Positions 16,408 through 24,828 of a stretch of 64,000 nucleotides of DNA are shown here, piece after piece. The stretch comes from Allosphingosinicella vermicomposti. Its GTDB lineage: Bacteria; Pseudomonadota; Alphaproteobacteria; Sphingomonadales; Sphingomonadaceae. The notes below the pieces were generated by a model. The model searched no databases, was not told where the DNA came from, and saw nothing but the letters and a program-made list of their open reading frames with translations. Each line of letters opens with the position of its first letter. Within the stretch, counting starts at the first letter, position 1. A program made the position numbers and the translations under genes. The stretch lies in assembly GCF_003012815.1 (NCBI RefSeq), contig NZ_PXYJ01000001.1:1-64000 (forward strand), read 5' to 3'.

Positions 16408-17313
16408 GTGAGGCGCTTACCGCCGCTGACGGCGATTGAAGCATTCGTTCAGGTTGCGCGGCAGGGTTCGGTAAAGGCGGCGGCCGAGACGCTGGCCTTG
16501 TCTTCGCCCGCGCTCAGCCGGCGGGTGCAGGCGCTCGAGCGCTTCGTTGGGCGTCCTTTATTCGAACGGCGGCATCAGGCGGTAATGCTGAATGCGGACG
16601 GGGAGCGGCTGCTACGCGAGATTGCGCCGTCCATCGACGCGCTGGCGATCGCCATGGAGCGTGCATCGAGCGAGGGGGAGCTGATGCGCCTGCGCCTTGG
16701 CGTGCTGCCGCTGTTCGCCTCGCAGCGGCTGATGCCGCGCTTGCCCGAATTGCGCGCGCTTCACCCGGAGCTTCATATCGACATCGACACCGCGCCGCAG
16801 CTCCTCACCCGGCTCGACGAGGGGCTGGATGCGGTGATCGCGCTGGTGACTGCGGATGTCGATCCGAACCTTTATTCGCGCCGTCTGGACGATAACCGGA
16901 TCATTGCGATCGGATCGCGCCGGATGCTGGAGGGGCCGGAGGCGCTCACTGATCCCTCGCAGCTGGCGCGCGTCACCATCTATCTGCATCGCGACCTCCC
17001 GGAAACGTTCAACTATTGGCGGGAGGCGATCGGCATGCCGGATCTGCAACCGGCGGCGATCGACCATTTCGATTCCGGTCACCTCATTCTCGACGCGACC
17101 GCGCAAGGGCTGGGCGTCGCCTTCATGCTCGAAAGCCATTTGAAAGGGACGGACGATCCGCGCCTGGTGCAATTGTTCGATGTCGCGGTGGATAGTCCCT
17201 ACAGCTATTGGTTCGCCTGCCGCCGGTCTGCCATGGCGCGGCGGCCGGTGCGGATCTTCCACGACTGGCTGTTCAGCGGCGGCGAGAATGCGCGCGGGGC
17301 GCCGATCATTTGA
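16408..17313 (+). CDS. LysR-family transcriptional regulator, GcvA-like
   Basis: DNA-binding regulator of 301 residues. The N-terminal winged helix starts RRLPPLTAIEAFVQVARQGS and has the recognition region SSPALSRRVQALERFVGRPLF, as in GcvA-type LysR proteins; the C-terminal effector domain includes LRLGVLPLFASQRLMPRLP and DHFDSGHLILDATAQGLGV. I chose the GTG at 16408 because AAGGAA lies about 10 bases upstream; an in-frame GTG at 16366 would add a Cys-rich stretch not seen in the family. It is divergent from the orphan sRNA locus, a possible target. The effector is unknown. Confidence 0.9.
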   Translation: MRRLPPLTAIEAFVQVARQGSVKAAAETLALSSPALSRRVQALERFVGRPLFERRHQAVMLNADGERLLREIAPSIDALAIAMERASSEGELMRLRLGVLPLFASQRLMPRLPELRALHPELHIDIDTAPQLLTRLDEGLDAVIALVTADVDPNLYSRRLDDNRIIAIGSRRMLEGPEALTDPSQLARVTIYLHRDLPETFNYWREAIGMPDLQPAAIDHFDSGHLILDATAQGLGVAFMLESHLKGTDDPRLVQLFDVAVDSPYSYWFACRRSAMARRPVRIFHDWLFSGGENARGAPII

Positions 17314-17334
17314 TGCCCGGTCGTCCCAAGCCTC

Positions 17335-17421
17335 GTCATTGCGAGAAGCGGAGCGACGAAGCAATCCATCTTGCGGCCAGGCTCCGGGACGCTGGATTGC
17401 TTCGCTCCGCTCGCAATGACG
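17335..17421. repeat. Palindromic repeat, family B
   Basis: GTCATTGCGAGAAGCGGAGC and its inverse ending TCCGCTCGCAATGACG form the two arms, with GAAGCAATCCA and TGGATTGCTTC inside. It lies between the convergent LysR and Mla lipoprotein genes. Confidence 0.85.
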
Positions 17422-17430
17422 AGAGAGGGA

Positions 17431-18024
17431 TCAGCCGCCGCTGAGCCAGCTCGCGACTTCGCCTGCCACCTGGTTCGCCACTTGATTGAGCGCGGGTCCG
17501 GCCTGTTCGACGTCGATCTCGGCCATCGGGGCGCGGGCTTCGAAGCGGCGGGTGCGGACGGCATTGTCGGGGCCGGCAAGTGCGGCGTCATAGACGATGA
17601 CGGCTTCGCGGCGGTCCGCATCCACGCCGAAGGCCTGAAGCTGGCCGGTGAGGATGACGCCCGGCTCGAACGTCGTCTGGCGCGCGTCGATCACCACCCG
17701 TCCGCTCGCGGCGATCCGTTCGGTAAGGAGGCGGCCGAAGAGCGTGCTTGGCGGCTCAACCCATTGCGCGTCCTTGAGATAGGCAATCTGCGTCGCGCCG
17801 GTGCGGACCGGAACGCGGGTGACGCGCAGCTCTTGCGGCACCGTCGGCGGGGAGACGATTACGGTTTCCGCCTGCGGCGCGGTGCGGGTCGTGCCCTGTT
17901 CGCGCACCTGTTCGGCAGTGAGCGTCAGCAGGGATTCGGGCGGCTTGGCGCCGAAGCTGATGCAGCCGGACAGGGCCAGAGTGAGAGCAAGCGGCGCCGC
18001 AGCGCGGAGCAAGATGGTCATCAT
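17431..18024 (-). CDS. ABC transport auxiliary lipoprotein of the Mla-like system
   Basis: Outer-membrane lipoprotein of 197 residues. The signal peptide ends LALSGC, with the acylated cysteine at about residue 21. The rest fits the ABC-type transport auxiliary (PqiC/LptE-like) fold: VTRVPVRTGATQIAYLKDAQWVEPPSTLF, then LTGQLQAFGVDADRREAVIVYDAAL. Its ATG overlaps the mlaD stop by 4 bases (ATGA), so it is the last gene of the four-gene Mla operon. It probably receives or passes phospholipid at the outer membrane; this is inferred from operon context. Confidence 0.88.
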   Translation of the reverse strand: MMTILLRAAAPLALTLALSGCISFGAKPPESLLTLTAEQVREQGTTRTAPQAETVIVSPPTVPQELRVTRVPVRTGATQIAYLKDAQWVEPPSTLFGRLLTERIAASGRVVIDARQTTFEPGVILTGQLQAFGVDADRREAVIVYDAALAGPDNAVRTRRFEARAPMAEIDVEQAGPALNQVANQVAGEVASWLSGG

Positions 18025-19004
18025 TTTTTGTAATCCGGCAATTTGGGTTCACCGATGATCGAGCCCGCGCCCTGCTGATCGATCCGGGTCGTGATCGAGC
18101 GGAGGGCGTCGGAGGTTTCGCGCAGGTCGCGGACGAGCTGGCCGACTTCCGGAAGCGTCTGTTTGGAGAAGCTCTGAACGCCCGGCCGCGCGTCGTTGAT
18201 CGTGCTTTCGAGCGCCGTGATGCTCTTTTCGGCGGCGCGGATCGTCGAGCGCAGATCGCTGATGAGCGGCTTGCCCTCTTCATTCAGAAGCTGGTTCACC
18301 GATCCTGCCGTCTGCCCCCACGCTTCGGCAGCGGCGCCCGCCTGGCGGATCGCGATGCGCGCTTCGGCCAAGGTTGCGGCGATTTCAGGCGAACGGTCGG
18401 CCAGCGATCCGCTGATCCGCTCGACATTGTTGAGGATCGCGGCAAGCGACTGCTGATTGTCATCGTCGAGCAGTTCGGTGACGCGCTCGGTCAGCGTCGA
18501 TACCCGCTCCAGAAGCTGCGGCGCGCTGTTGAGCAGGGCGCCGAGGCCGCCAGGCTTGGTCGGGATGACGGGCATACCGAATGGACATTGCGCGGCGGCA
18601 TTGCTTTCCGGGCAGGCGAGTGGCGGGGGGACGCGGCCCGAAGCGGCGGTGCTGCGCTGCGGCGGCTCAAGCTGGATTTCGGACACGCCGGTAAAGCCCA
18701 CACCGCTGATCGTCGCGGTCGTGCCCTGGATAACGGGCGTGTCTTCCTGGACCGATATGCGGACGCGGACGAATTCGGGTGTCTTGGGCATCAGGCTGAT
18801 GAGCCGAACCTGGCCGACAGGAACGCCGGAATAGCTGACGACCGACCCCTTGTTGAGGCCGGATACGCCCTGACGGAAGAAGATGTCATATTCCTTTTCC
18901 GTGTCGCTGCCTGCATTCGCGATCCAGATGAGGAAGATGACGACGGCCACCAGCAGCGCCATCACGACGCCGCCAACCATCACATAGTTCGATCTATTTT
19001 CCAT
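18021..19004 (-). CDS. mlaD: MlaD-family substrate-binding protein (MCE domain)
   Basis: Periplasmic lipid-binding component of an Mla-type transporter, anchored in the inner membrane. The 327-residue protein has one N-terminal transmembrane helix (about residues 8-29, VMVGGVVMALLVAVVIFLIW), an MCE domain (about 38-115: FFRQGVSGLNKGSVVSYSGVP... GVGFTGVSEIQLEP) and a long helical C-terminal region with repeated leucines, predicted to oligomerise. This extended tail is longer than in E. coli MlaD. The start codon overlaps the mlaF stop by one base. Confidence 0.92.
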   Translation of the reverse strand: MENRSNYVMVGGVVMALLVAVVIFLIWIANAGSDTEKEYDIFFRQGVSGLNKGSVVSYSGVPVGQVRLISLMPKTPEFVRVRISVQEDTPVIQGTTATISGVGFTGVSEIQLEPPQRSTAASGRVPPPLACPESNAAAQCPFGMPVIPTKPGGLGALLNSAPQLLERVSTLTERVTELLDDDNQQSLAAILNNVERISGSLADRSPEIAATLAEARIAIRQAGAAAEAWGQTAGSVNQLLNEEGKPLISDLRSTIRAAEKSITALESTINDARPGVQSFSKQTLPEVGQLVRDLRETSDALRSITTRIDQQGAGSIIGEPKLPDYKK

Positions 19005-19798
19005 CAGGCGCTAACCTCTGCCGTTTCGGTCGCCTGGGCGGCCCGGCCGCGCGGCCCTCTGAAATATTCCTGAATCCATTCATGGTCCAAAGCAAGTAGT
19101 TCCGGAATCGTTCCGACCGCGATCACTTTCTTGTCCGCCAGCACCGCGACGCGGTCGCAAATGGCGTAAAGAGTGTCGAGATCGTGGGTGATGAGAAAAA
19201 CCGTGAGGTCGAGGTTTTTCTGCAATTCCTTGACGAGTTGATCGAAGGCCGCGGCGCCGATCGGATCGAGGCCTGCTGTCGGTTCGTCGAGGAAGAGAAG
19301 TTCAGGATCGAGCGCCAGCGCGCGGGCGATGCCGGCACGCTTCTTCATGCCGCCCGACAATTCTGAAGGGTATTTCATCGCGGCTTCGGGCGCGAGGCCG
19401 CTCATCGCGATCTTGTAGGTCGCGATTTCATCGAGCAGCTGATTGTCGATGCGCGGGTAGAACTCGCGGATCGGCACTTGTACATTTTCCGCAACGGTGA
19501 GCGTCGAGAAAAGCGCGCCGCCCTGGAACAGCACGCCCCAGCGGCGGCGGATATTCTTTGCTTCGGTCTCATCGCGTCCGACCATCGACTGACCGAAGAC
19601 GGTGACGTCCCCGGCGAGCGGCGTTTGCAAGCCGATTATCGACCGCATCAGCACCGACTTGCCGGTGCCGGAGCCACCAACCACACCCAAAATCTCGCCC
19701 TTGCGCACGTCGAGGTCGAGGCCTTCATGCACGACCTGCTCGCCAAACGCGTTTTTCAGGCCGCGCACAGAGATGATGCTGTCGCCATTCTGGCTCAT
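19004..19798 (-). CDS. mlaF: ABC transporter ATPase, MlaF type
   Basis: ATP-binding subunit that powers retrograde or anterograde phospholipid transport across the envelope. The 264-residue product has Walker A GGSGTGKS (about residues 41-48), Q-loop FQGGALFSTLTV, signature LSGGMKKR, Walker B ELLFLDEPTAGLDP and the switch histidine in LITHDLDT. The GGALFS after the Q-loop is typical of MlaF/MceG-type ATPases. The mlaE stop overlaps its start by 4 bases. Confidence 0.94.
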   Translation of the reverse strand: MSQNGDSIISVRGLKNAFGEQVVHEGLDLDVRKGEILGVVGGSGTGKSVLMRSIIGLQTPLAGDVTVFGQSMVGRDETEAKNIRRRWGVLFQGGALFSTLTVAENVQVPIREFYPRIDNQLLDEIATYKIAMSGLAPEAAMKYPSELSGGMKKRAGIARALALDPELLFLDEPTAGLDPIGAAAFDQLVKELQKNLDLTVFLITHDLDTLYAICDRVAVLADKKVIAVGTIPELLALDHEWIQEYFRGPRGRAAQATETAEVSA

Positions 19799-20904
19799 AC
19801 CCAGCCCACTTCCGAGAAAAAGACCGCGAAAAATGCGTCGAGAACGATGACGAGGAAGATCGCCTGCACGACCGCCGCGGTGGTGCGCAGCCCCACTTCC
19901 TCATTATTCCCTTCGACCTGCATCCCCTGGAAGCAGCCCGAAATACCGATAATGAGGCCGAAGACCGGCGCCTTGATGAGAGATATCCAGACGTCGGTGA
20001 TCGGCGTCACTTCACGGATACGCTGAATGAAGGTGGCGGGCGGAATGTCGAGCGACACCCAGCATAGGAGCCCGCCGCCGATAATCGCAACGATGGCGGA
20101 GTAGAAGCCGAGCAGCGGCATCATCAGCACCGTCGCCATGACGCGGGGGAGGACGAGCGCTTCCATCGGCGACACGCCGATCGTGCGCATGGCGTCCACT
20201 TCCTCGGCAAGCTTCATCGACCCGAGTTGCGCGGCAAAGGCGCTGCCCGAACGGCCCGCGACCATGATGGCGGTCATGAGCACGCCAAGCTCGCGGAAAG
20301 TGAGGCGGCCGATCAGGTTGATGGTGAACACTTCCGCGCCGAACTGACGAAGCTGCACCGCGCCCTGCTGCGCGATGACGATGCCGATGAGGAAGCTCAT
20401 CAGGCCGATGATGCCGAGCGCATGGATGCCGACAATTTCGAAACGTTGAACCGTCGCGTTGAAGCGGAACCGGCGCGGGCGCTTGATCACTGTCCAGGTG
20501 GTGACGAGAAGCGCGCCAAAGAAACCGAGCAGACCGAGCATGGTCTTGCCCGCTAGCGCCGTCGCGGTTCCCATCTGGTCCATGATCTGCACGAAGGCGG
20601 GGCGGCGGTCGGGCCGGATCTTGGCAGGCTTGTCGGCGGCAGCGACATTCTGGAGGAGGAAAGAGGTGCTCTCATCGGCGCCGCGCACTTCCGCGTCATT
20701 GTCGTGCACCAGCCGGTGGATCAGCCATGCTCCGACCGTATCCATCCGGTCGACGCCGCCGACATCGACCAGCATCCCGCGTCCGCTCACCTCCTTCAGG
20801 CGATCGGGCAGGCGGCCGAGCCGGGCCAAGGTGAGAGGGCCGGAGAAGCGCAGCACCTGGCGGCCGTCTTCCGTCACTTCCTCAAACTGGGCGATATCAC
20901 TCAT
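19795..20904 (-). CDS. mlaE: MlaE-family permease with N-terminal STAS-like domain
   Basis: Inner-membrane permease of 369 residues. The first about 110 residues form a STAS-like/MlaB-like domain (LRFSGPLTLARLGRLPD, then MLVDVGGVDRMDTVGAWL), here fused to the permease instead of being a separate MlaB. The permease part has about five or six helices with the MlaE signatures FRELGVLMTAIMVAGRSGSAFAAQ, split into consecutive segments, and EVDAMRTIGVSPMEALVLPR. The ATG at 20904 starts MSDIAQFEEV; an earlier in-frame start overlaps the divergent HAD gene. First gene of the Mla operon. Confidence 0.93.
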   Translation of the reverse strand: MSDIAQFEEVTEDGRQVLRFSGPLTLARLGRLPDRLKEVSGRGMLVDVGGVDRMDTVGAWLIHRLVHDNDAEVRGADESTSFLLQNVAAADKPAKIRPDRRPAFVQIMDQMGTATALAGKTMLGLLGFFGALLVTTWTVIKRPRRFRFNATVQRFEIVGIHALGIIGLMSFLIGIVIAQQGAVQLRQFGAEVFTINLIGRLTFRELGVLMTAIMVAGRSGSAFAAQLGSMKLAEEVDAMRTIGVSPMEALVLPRVMATVLMMPLLGFYSAIVAIIGGGLLCWVSLDIPPATFIQRIREVTPITDVWISLIKAPVFGLIIGISGCFQGMQVEGNNEEVGLRTTAAVVQAIFLVIVLDAFFAVFFSEVGWV

Positions 20905-20991
20905 CGGGCGGGACACTGCGCCAATAACAGTGAACGGGCAAGGTCGTTCCGGGGGTGGACATATCGCGCGTTCCTGTGCTTCGGCGGCCAC

Positions 20992-21702
20992 ATGAAATCA
21001 GCGCTCGCCATTTATGACATGGACCGGACGATCACCCGGAACGCAACCTATACGCCGTTCCTGATCCACGCGGCGCGGCAGCTGGCGCCGTGGCGGTTGG
21101 TCCTGATGCCCTTCGTCATCCTGTCGATGCTTGCCTATGTCGCGAAGCTGATCGACCGGGGGCGGCTGAAGGAGATCAATTACACCCTGCTCATCGGCCG
21201 CAGCATCGCGCCCGAACGGCTGGAACCAGTGATCCAGAGCTTTGCCGACAAGCAGGTCGCGACGAACATTCTCCCCGGCGCGCGGGCGAGCATCGCGGCG
21301 GACCGCGCGGCGGGGCGGCGGGTGGTGATGGCGACCGCATCCTATCGCCTTTACGCCGCGGCTATCGCCGAGCGGCTTGGCATCACGGACGTGATCGCGA
21401 CCGAGACGGGGCTGGATGCGGCCGGGCGGATCGTGGCGAAGATCGAGGGGCGAAACTGCTATGGCGACGAAAAGCTCGCCATGATCCAGGCCTGGCTGGA
21501 GCGTGAGGGACTGACCCGTGAGGCCGTCCACATCCGCTTCTATTCCGACCACGTTTCGGACGCGCCCGTCCACCATTGGTCGGACGAGCCGGTGGCGGCG
21601 AATGCGCACGACCGGCTGGTAAGGCTGGCTGAGGTTGAAGGGTGGGAAGTGCTGGATTGGCGGAAGAGGCAGGAAGCTACTCAGGCCGTTCGCCCTGAGT
21701 AG
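20992..21702 (+). CDS. HAD-IB family phosphatase
   Basis: Predicted phosphomonoesterase of 236 residues of the SerB/HAD-IB type. Motif I is YDMDRTIT with the two catalytic aspartates; motif II lies in RRVVMATAS; motif III and IV are seen in GDEKLAMIQ and FYSDHVSD. An internal hydrophobic stretch (about residues 27-45) replaces the usual cap start, so it may sit at the membrane. It is divergent from the Mla operon. The last residues, VRPE, and the stop are read from a family C repeat. Substrates could include phosphoserine or lipid phosphates; a lipid role is only suggested by the neighbour operon. Confidence 0.85.
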   Translation: MKSALAIYDMDRTITRNATYTPFLIHAARQLAPWRLVLMPFVILSMLAYVAKLIDRGRLKEINYTLLIGRSIAPERLEPVIQSFADKQVATNILPGARASIAADRAAGRRVVMATASYRLYAAAIAERLGITDVIATETGLDAAGRIVAKIEGRNCYGDEKLAMIQAWLEREGLTREAVHIRFYSDHVSDAPVHHWSDEPVAANAHDRLVRLAEVEGWEVLDWRKRQEATQAVRPE

Positions 21703-21801
21703 CTGCTGAGCTTGCCGAAGCGGCGTATCGAAGAGCTCCCATGGGGGAGGTACTTCGACACGGGTCTTCGACTTCGCTCAGCCCCTACTCAGTACGAACG
21801 G
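21687..21801. repeat. Two-armed palindromic repeat, family C
   Basis: Left side GCCGTTCGCCCTGAGTAGCT and CTGAGCTTGCCGAAG; right side CTTCGACTTCGCTCAG and AGTACGAACGGGCG. The left edge lies within the HAD phosphatase gene. Related arms are at 27161, 59583 and 62945. Confidence 0.7.
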
Positions 21802-21808
21802 GCGAATG

Positions 21809-23113
21809 TTAAATCGCCGCCAAAGCCTGGTCGAAGTCCGCGATCAGGTCTTCGGCATCCTCGACACCGATCGAGATGCGGACGAGGTTGTCGGTGATCG
21901 CCATCGCCTTCTTGCGTTCGTCGGGGACCGAGAGGTGGGTCATCGCGGCGGGAGCGCTGGCGAGGGTTTCGGTGCCGCCCAAGGACACGGCGAGCTTGGC
22001 GATCTTCAGCGCGTCGAGGAAGGCGAAGGCTTCGCGCTCTCCACCCTTCAGATAGAGCGAGAAGGTCGAGCCCGCGCCGGTGCAGTGGCGGCGATAGATA
22101 TCCGCCTGACGGCCTTCGGTGAGGAAACCGAGATAGCCGACGCTTTCGACCTTCGGATGATCCTTCAGGAAGGCGCAGACCTTGGCGGCATTTTCGCCCG
22201 CGCGGCTCATGCGCAGTTCCAGCGTTTCGAGGCTGCGGAGCAGCATCCAGGCGGTGTTGGGATCGGTGATCGTGCCGATCGTGTTGCGCATCATGCGGAT
22301 GGGCGTGATGAGCGCCTTCGAACCCACGACGCCGCCCGCGACGAGATCGCTATGGCCGCCCGCATATTTGGTGAGCGAATAGACGCTGAGATCGGCGCCA
22401 TGATCGAGTGGACGCGACCAAAGCGGCCCGAGGAAGGTATTGTCGATCGCGATGGGCGGTTTTTCATCGGCGGTGAAGAGCGCGTCGCGCACGTCCCGAA
22501 CGGCCTGCACGTCGACAAGCTGGTTGGTTGGATTGGCCGGGCTTTCGAGATAGATGAGCGCGACATTGCCCATTTCCTTGGCCTTGGCGACCACTGCCTC
22601 GATCTCTTCCTTCGTCGCGCCCGCCGGGAAATCGAGCCACTGCACGCCGAACTTGCCGAAGATGCGGCCGATCAGGGTTTCGGTCGCCGCATAAAGCGGG
22701 CCGGAATGAACGACGACGTCGCCTGGCTTCACGAAGGTCATCAGCAAGGTGGCGATGGCCGACATACCCGAGGAGAACGTGAGCGCGTCTTCGGCATCCT
22801 CCCAGACGCCGAGGCGGTCTTCCAATATTTCCTGGTTCGGGCCGTTGAAGCGCGAATAGACGAGGCCGTCGGCGCCGCCCGGACGTTTGCCCGTCACGCC
22901 TTCGAAGTGGCGCTTACCAGCAGCCGCATTTTCGAAAACGAAGGTGGAGGTGAGGAAGATCGGTGGCTTCAATGCGCCTTCCGAGAGGGCCGGATCGAAG
23001 CCGTGGCCCATCATCAAGGTGGCGGGCTTTAACTTGCGGCCGCCAATTTCGATGACGTCGGGCTTTGGGCGGCGGCGCGGCGTTGCGCCGGTGATGTCGG
23101 ATTCGTCTGCCAT
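21809..23113 (-). CDS. Cystathionine gamma-synthase-family PLP enzyme
   Basis: PLP-dependent enzyme of methionine or cysteine metabolism, 434 residues. The family signature is clear: FSSGMSAIATLL, the YLESPANPTNQLVDV loop, AIDNTFLGPL, and the PLP lysine in YSLTKYAGGHSDLVAG. The length is slightly above MetB (about 390) and matches the longer cystathionine gamma-synthase family proteins, which may act as gamma-lyase or O-acetylhomoserine-type enzymes. Which reaction it runs cannot be read from the sequence. It is transcribed alone from a leader with two strong hairpins (23118-23175), the second of which covers the ribosome-binding site. Confidence 0.9.
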   Translation of the reverse strand: MADESDITGATPRRRPKPDVIEIGGRKLKPATLMMGHGFDPALSEGALKPPIFLTSTFVFENAAAGKRHFEGVTGKRPGGADGLVYSRFNGPNQEILEDRLGVWEDAEDALTFSSGMSAIATLLMTFVKPGDVVVHSGPLYAATETLIGRIFGKFGVQWLDFPAGATKEEIEAVVAKAKEMGNVALIYLESPANPTNQLVDVQAVRDVRDALFTADEKPPIAIDNTFLGPLWSRPLDHGADLSVYSLTKYAGGHSDLVAGGVVGSKALITPIRMMRNTIGTITDPNTAWMLLRSLETLELRMSRAGENAAKVCAFLKDHPKVESVGYLGFLTEGRQADIYRRHCTGAGSTFSLYLKGGEREAFAFLDALKIAKLAVSLGGTETLASAPAAMTHLSVPDERKKAMAITDNLVRISIGVEDAEDLIADFDQALAAI

Positions 23114-23117
23114 GTCT

Positions 23118-23175
23118 GTCTCCTTGTGCAGTTTTGCGTGGAGACCGAGCCTCTCCTTGAAAAGGAGGCAGGCTC
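23118..23175 (-). promoter_or_regulatory. Two-hairpin leader of the PLP enzyme gene
   Basis: Read on the minus strand, a 12-bp stem (GAGCCT-gc-CTCCTT-ttc-AAGGAG-AGGCTC, 23175-23147) is followed at once by GGTCTCC, which can pair with GGAGAC, the ribosome-binding site 4 bases before the ATG (23145-23118). This would mask translation initiation. I do not recognise a known SAM or SAH riboswitch class here. Confidence 0.5.
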
Positions 23176-23238
23176 ACCGGCCGCTCAAGTTAGAGCGTCC
23201 CCGGGGGGTGAGGTCTGTTGCCCGTGGCTCTCCTAGCC

Positions 23239-24648
23239 TCAGAGGGCGAAAGCGGCAATGGCCCAGACGGTGCCGACCATGATCGGGACGCCCGCAATGT
23301 CGAGCAGCAGGCCGGTCTTCAGCATGCGCGGCAAGGCGATGTGGCCCGTCGCCCAAGCGATGGCATTGGGGCCGGTCCCGGACGGCAGCATGAAGCCCCA
23401 GCTCGCGGCGAAGGCGGCGGGGAGAGCGAGGAGGATCGGATCGACGCCCGTTGCCGCGATCACGCCCGCCACTACCGGCATGATGCCGCTCGCCGCCGCG
23501 ACGTTGGACGCGAATTCGGTGACGAGGATGACGAAGCCGGTGAGCGCGATCGCGATAAGCAGGGAGTGGACGGCGGCGAGCGGCTTCATCGCCTCACCCA
23601 TCCATTCGGCGAGCCCCGATTGCTCGATTCCGGTGGCGAGCGCCAGACCGCCGCCGAACATCATGATGACGCCCCAGGGCGCGCGGTTCGCCTCGTCCCA
23701 GACAAGGATCGGACGTCCCGTTCCGTCTGGAATGACGAAGAGGAGAAGGGCGCCTGCCACGGCGATGGCGCCGTCGGTCAACGTCCCTGCGGGCACATAG
23801 GGCGTCAGGAAGGGGAGAGCGAACCAGCCGAGAAGGACGGTGGCAACGAGCGGAACCAGCCTCTTCTCCGCCACCGACCAGGGACCGACATTGCCGATCC
23901 CTTCGCGCGCCGCCGTCGTGTCGAAGCCATGATCGCCGACCTTTTGCACCCGCATCAGGATCAGCCAGCAAAGCGGCACCGAGATGAGGACGACCGGCAG
24001 GCCGTAAAGCGACCAAGTCAGAAAATCGATGGTGAGGCCGGTGCTGCGTTCGATGATCCCCGCCGCAATGGCGTTGGTGGGCGAGCCGACGAGAGTGCCG
24101 AAGCCGCCGAGCGTCGCGGCAAAGGCGATGCCCATGACGAGCGCGCCGGGAAAGCCGTCCGTCTCCCCGTCTTTAACGTTGGCGGCTTGCAGCACCGCCA
24201 TGCCGATCGGGATCATGATCAAAGTCGTCGCGGTGTTCGAGACGATGAGGCTGATGATCGCCGTCGCGATCATGAAGGCGAGGAGGAGGCCTCCCGGTGT
24301 CTTGCCACCGCGCGCCACGATGGCGAGTGCAAGGCGGCAATGGAGCCGCGTCCGTTCAATCGCCAGCGCGATCATCGCGCCGCCGAGGACGAGGAACAGG
24401 ATGGGCGAATAATAAGCGCCCGCAATCTCGTTGGCGCTCATCACGCCGAACAAGGGGAAAACGAGAAACGGGAGGAGGGCGGTGGCGGTGAGTGGCAGGG
24501 CCTGCGTCATCCACCATGTCGCCATCAGGATGACGAGTGCAACGGTACGCCAGGCCGTGACCGGCATTCCGCCGGGCGCGGGCAGCAGCAACAGAAGCGC
24601 GAAGACGGCCAGGCCCCCGAACAGACCGAAACGTGCGGTCATTGGCAT
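23239..24648 (-). CDS. SLC13/DASS-family anion symporter
   Basis: Sodium-coupled transporter of 469 residues, probably for dicarboxylates or a related anion (phosphate and sulfate are possible). The DASS duplication is visible: the first SNTATTLIMIPIG motif (about residue 136) and a second ...FASNVAAASGIMPVVAGV (about 383), both forming the Na+ sites; the second reads SNV where SNT is usual. About 11-12 hydrophobic segments are present, with TLVGSPTNAIA as the first substrate loop. The ATG at 24648 has an alternative two codons later. No neighbouring catabolic genes define the substrate. Confidence 0.88.
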   Translation of the reverse strand: MPMTARFGLFGGLAVFALLLLLPAPGGMPVTAWRTVALVILMATWWMTQALPLTATALLPFLVFPLFGVMSANEIAGAYYSPILFLVLGGAMIALAIERTRLHCRLALAIVARGGKTPGGLLLAFMIATAIISLIVSNTATTLIMIPIGMAVLQAANVKDGETDGFPGALVMGIAFAATLGGFGTLVGSPTNAIAAGIIERSTGLTIDFLTWSLYGLPVVLISVPLCWLILMRVQKVGDHGFDTTAAREGIGNVGPWSVAEKRLVPLVATVLLGWFALPFLTPYVPAGTLTDGAIAVAGALLLFVIPDGTGRPILVWDEANRAPWGVIMMFGGGLALATGIEQSGLAEWMGEAMKPLAAVHSLLIAIALTGFVILVTEFASNVAAASGIMPVVAGVIAATGVDPILLALPAAFAASWGFMLPSGTGPNAIAWATGHIALPRMLKTGLLLDIAGVPIMVGTVWAIAAFAL

Positions 24649-24701
24649 CCCCTAATTTTTGGGAAGGTGTGCCAGAGGTATCGATCGAGCGCTAGCCTAT
24701 T

Positions 24702-24808
24702 GCCCTCCCCTCGATGGGGAGGGTTGGGGAGGGGTGATGTTCGAGGTAGGACGGTGCATTTCCCCAGCATCACCCCCACCCAACCCTCCCCCATCGAGGG
24801 GGAGGGCT
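24702..24808. repeat. Two-armed palindromic repeat, family F
   Basis: CCCTCCCCTCGATGGGGAGG and AACCCTCCCCCATCGAGGGG arms with GGGGTGATG and CATCACCCCCACCC segments inside. Second copy of the element at 8298-8411. It fills the gap between the SLC13 and pgeF genes. Confidence 0.8.
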
Positions 24809-24828
24809 AAGAGCTGAAGGGTGGGGCT

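Noticed and set aside
23114-23238. Known SAM riboswitch upstream of the PLP enzyme
   Set aside because: The conserved sequences of SAM-I, SAM-II and SAM/SAH classes that I know are not visible; reported as an unclassified leader.
23218-24810. Plus-strand open frame of 530 codons
   Set aside because: Antisense to the SLC13 transporter, composed of Asp, Glu, Arg and His runs typical of a shadow frame.
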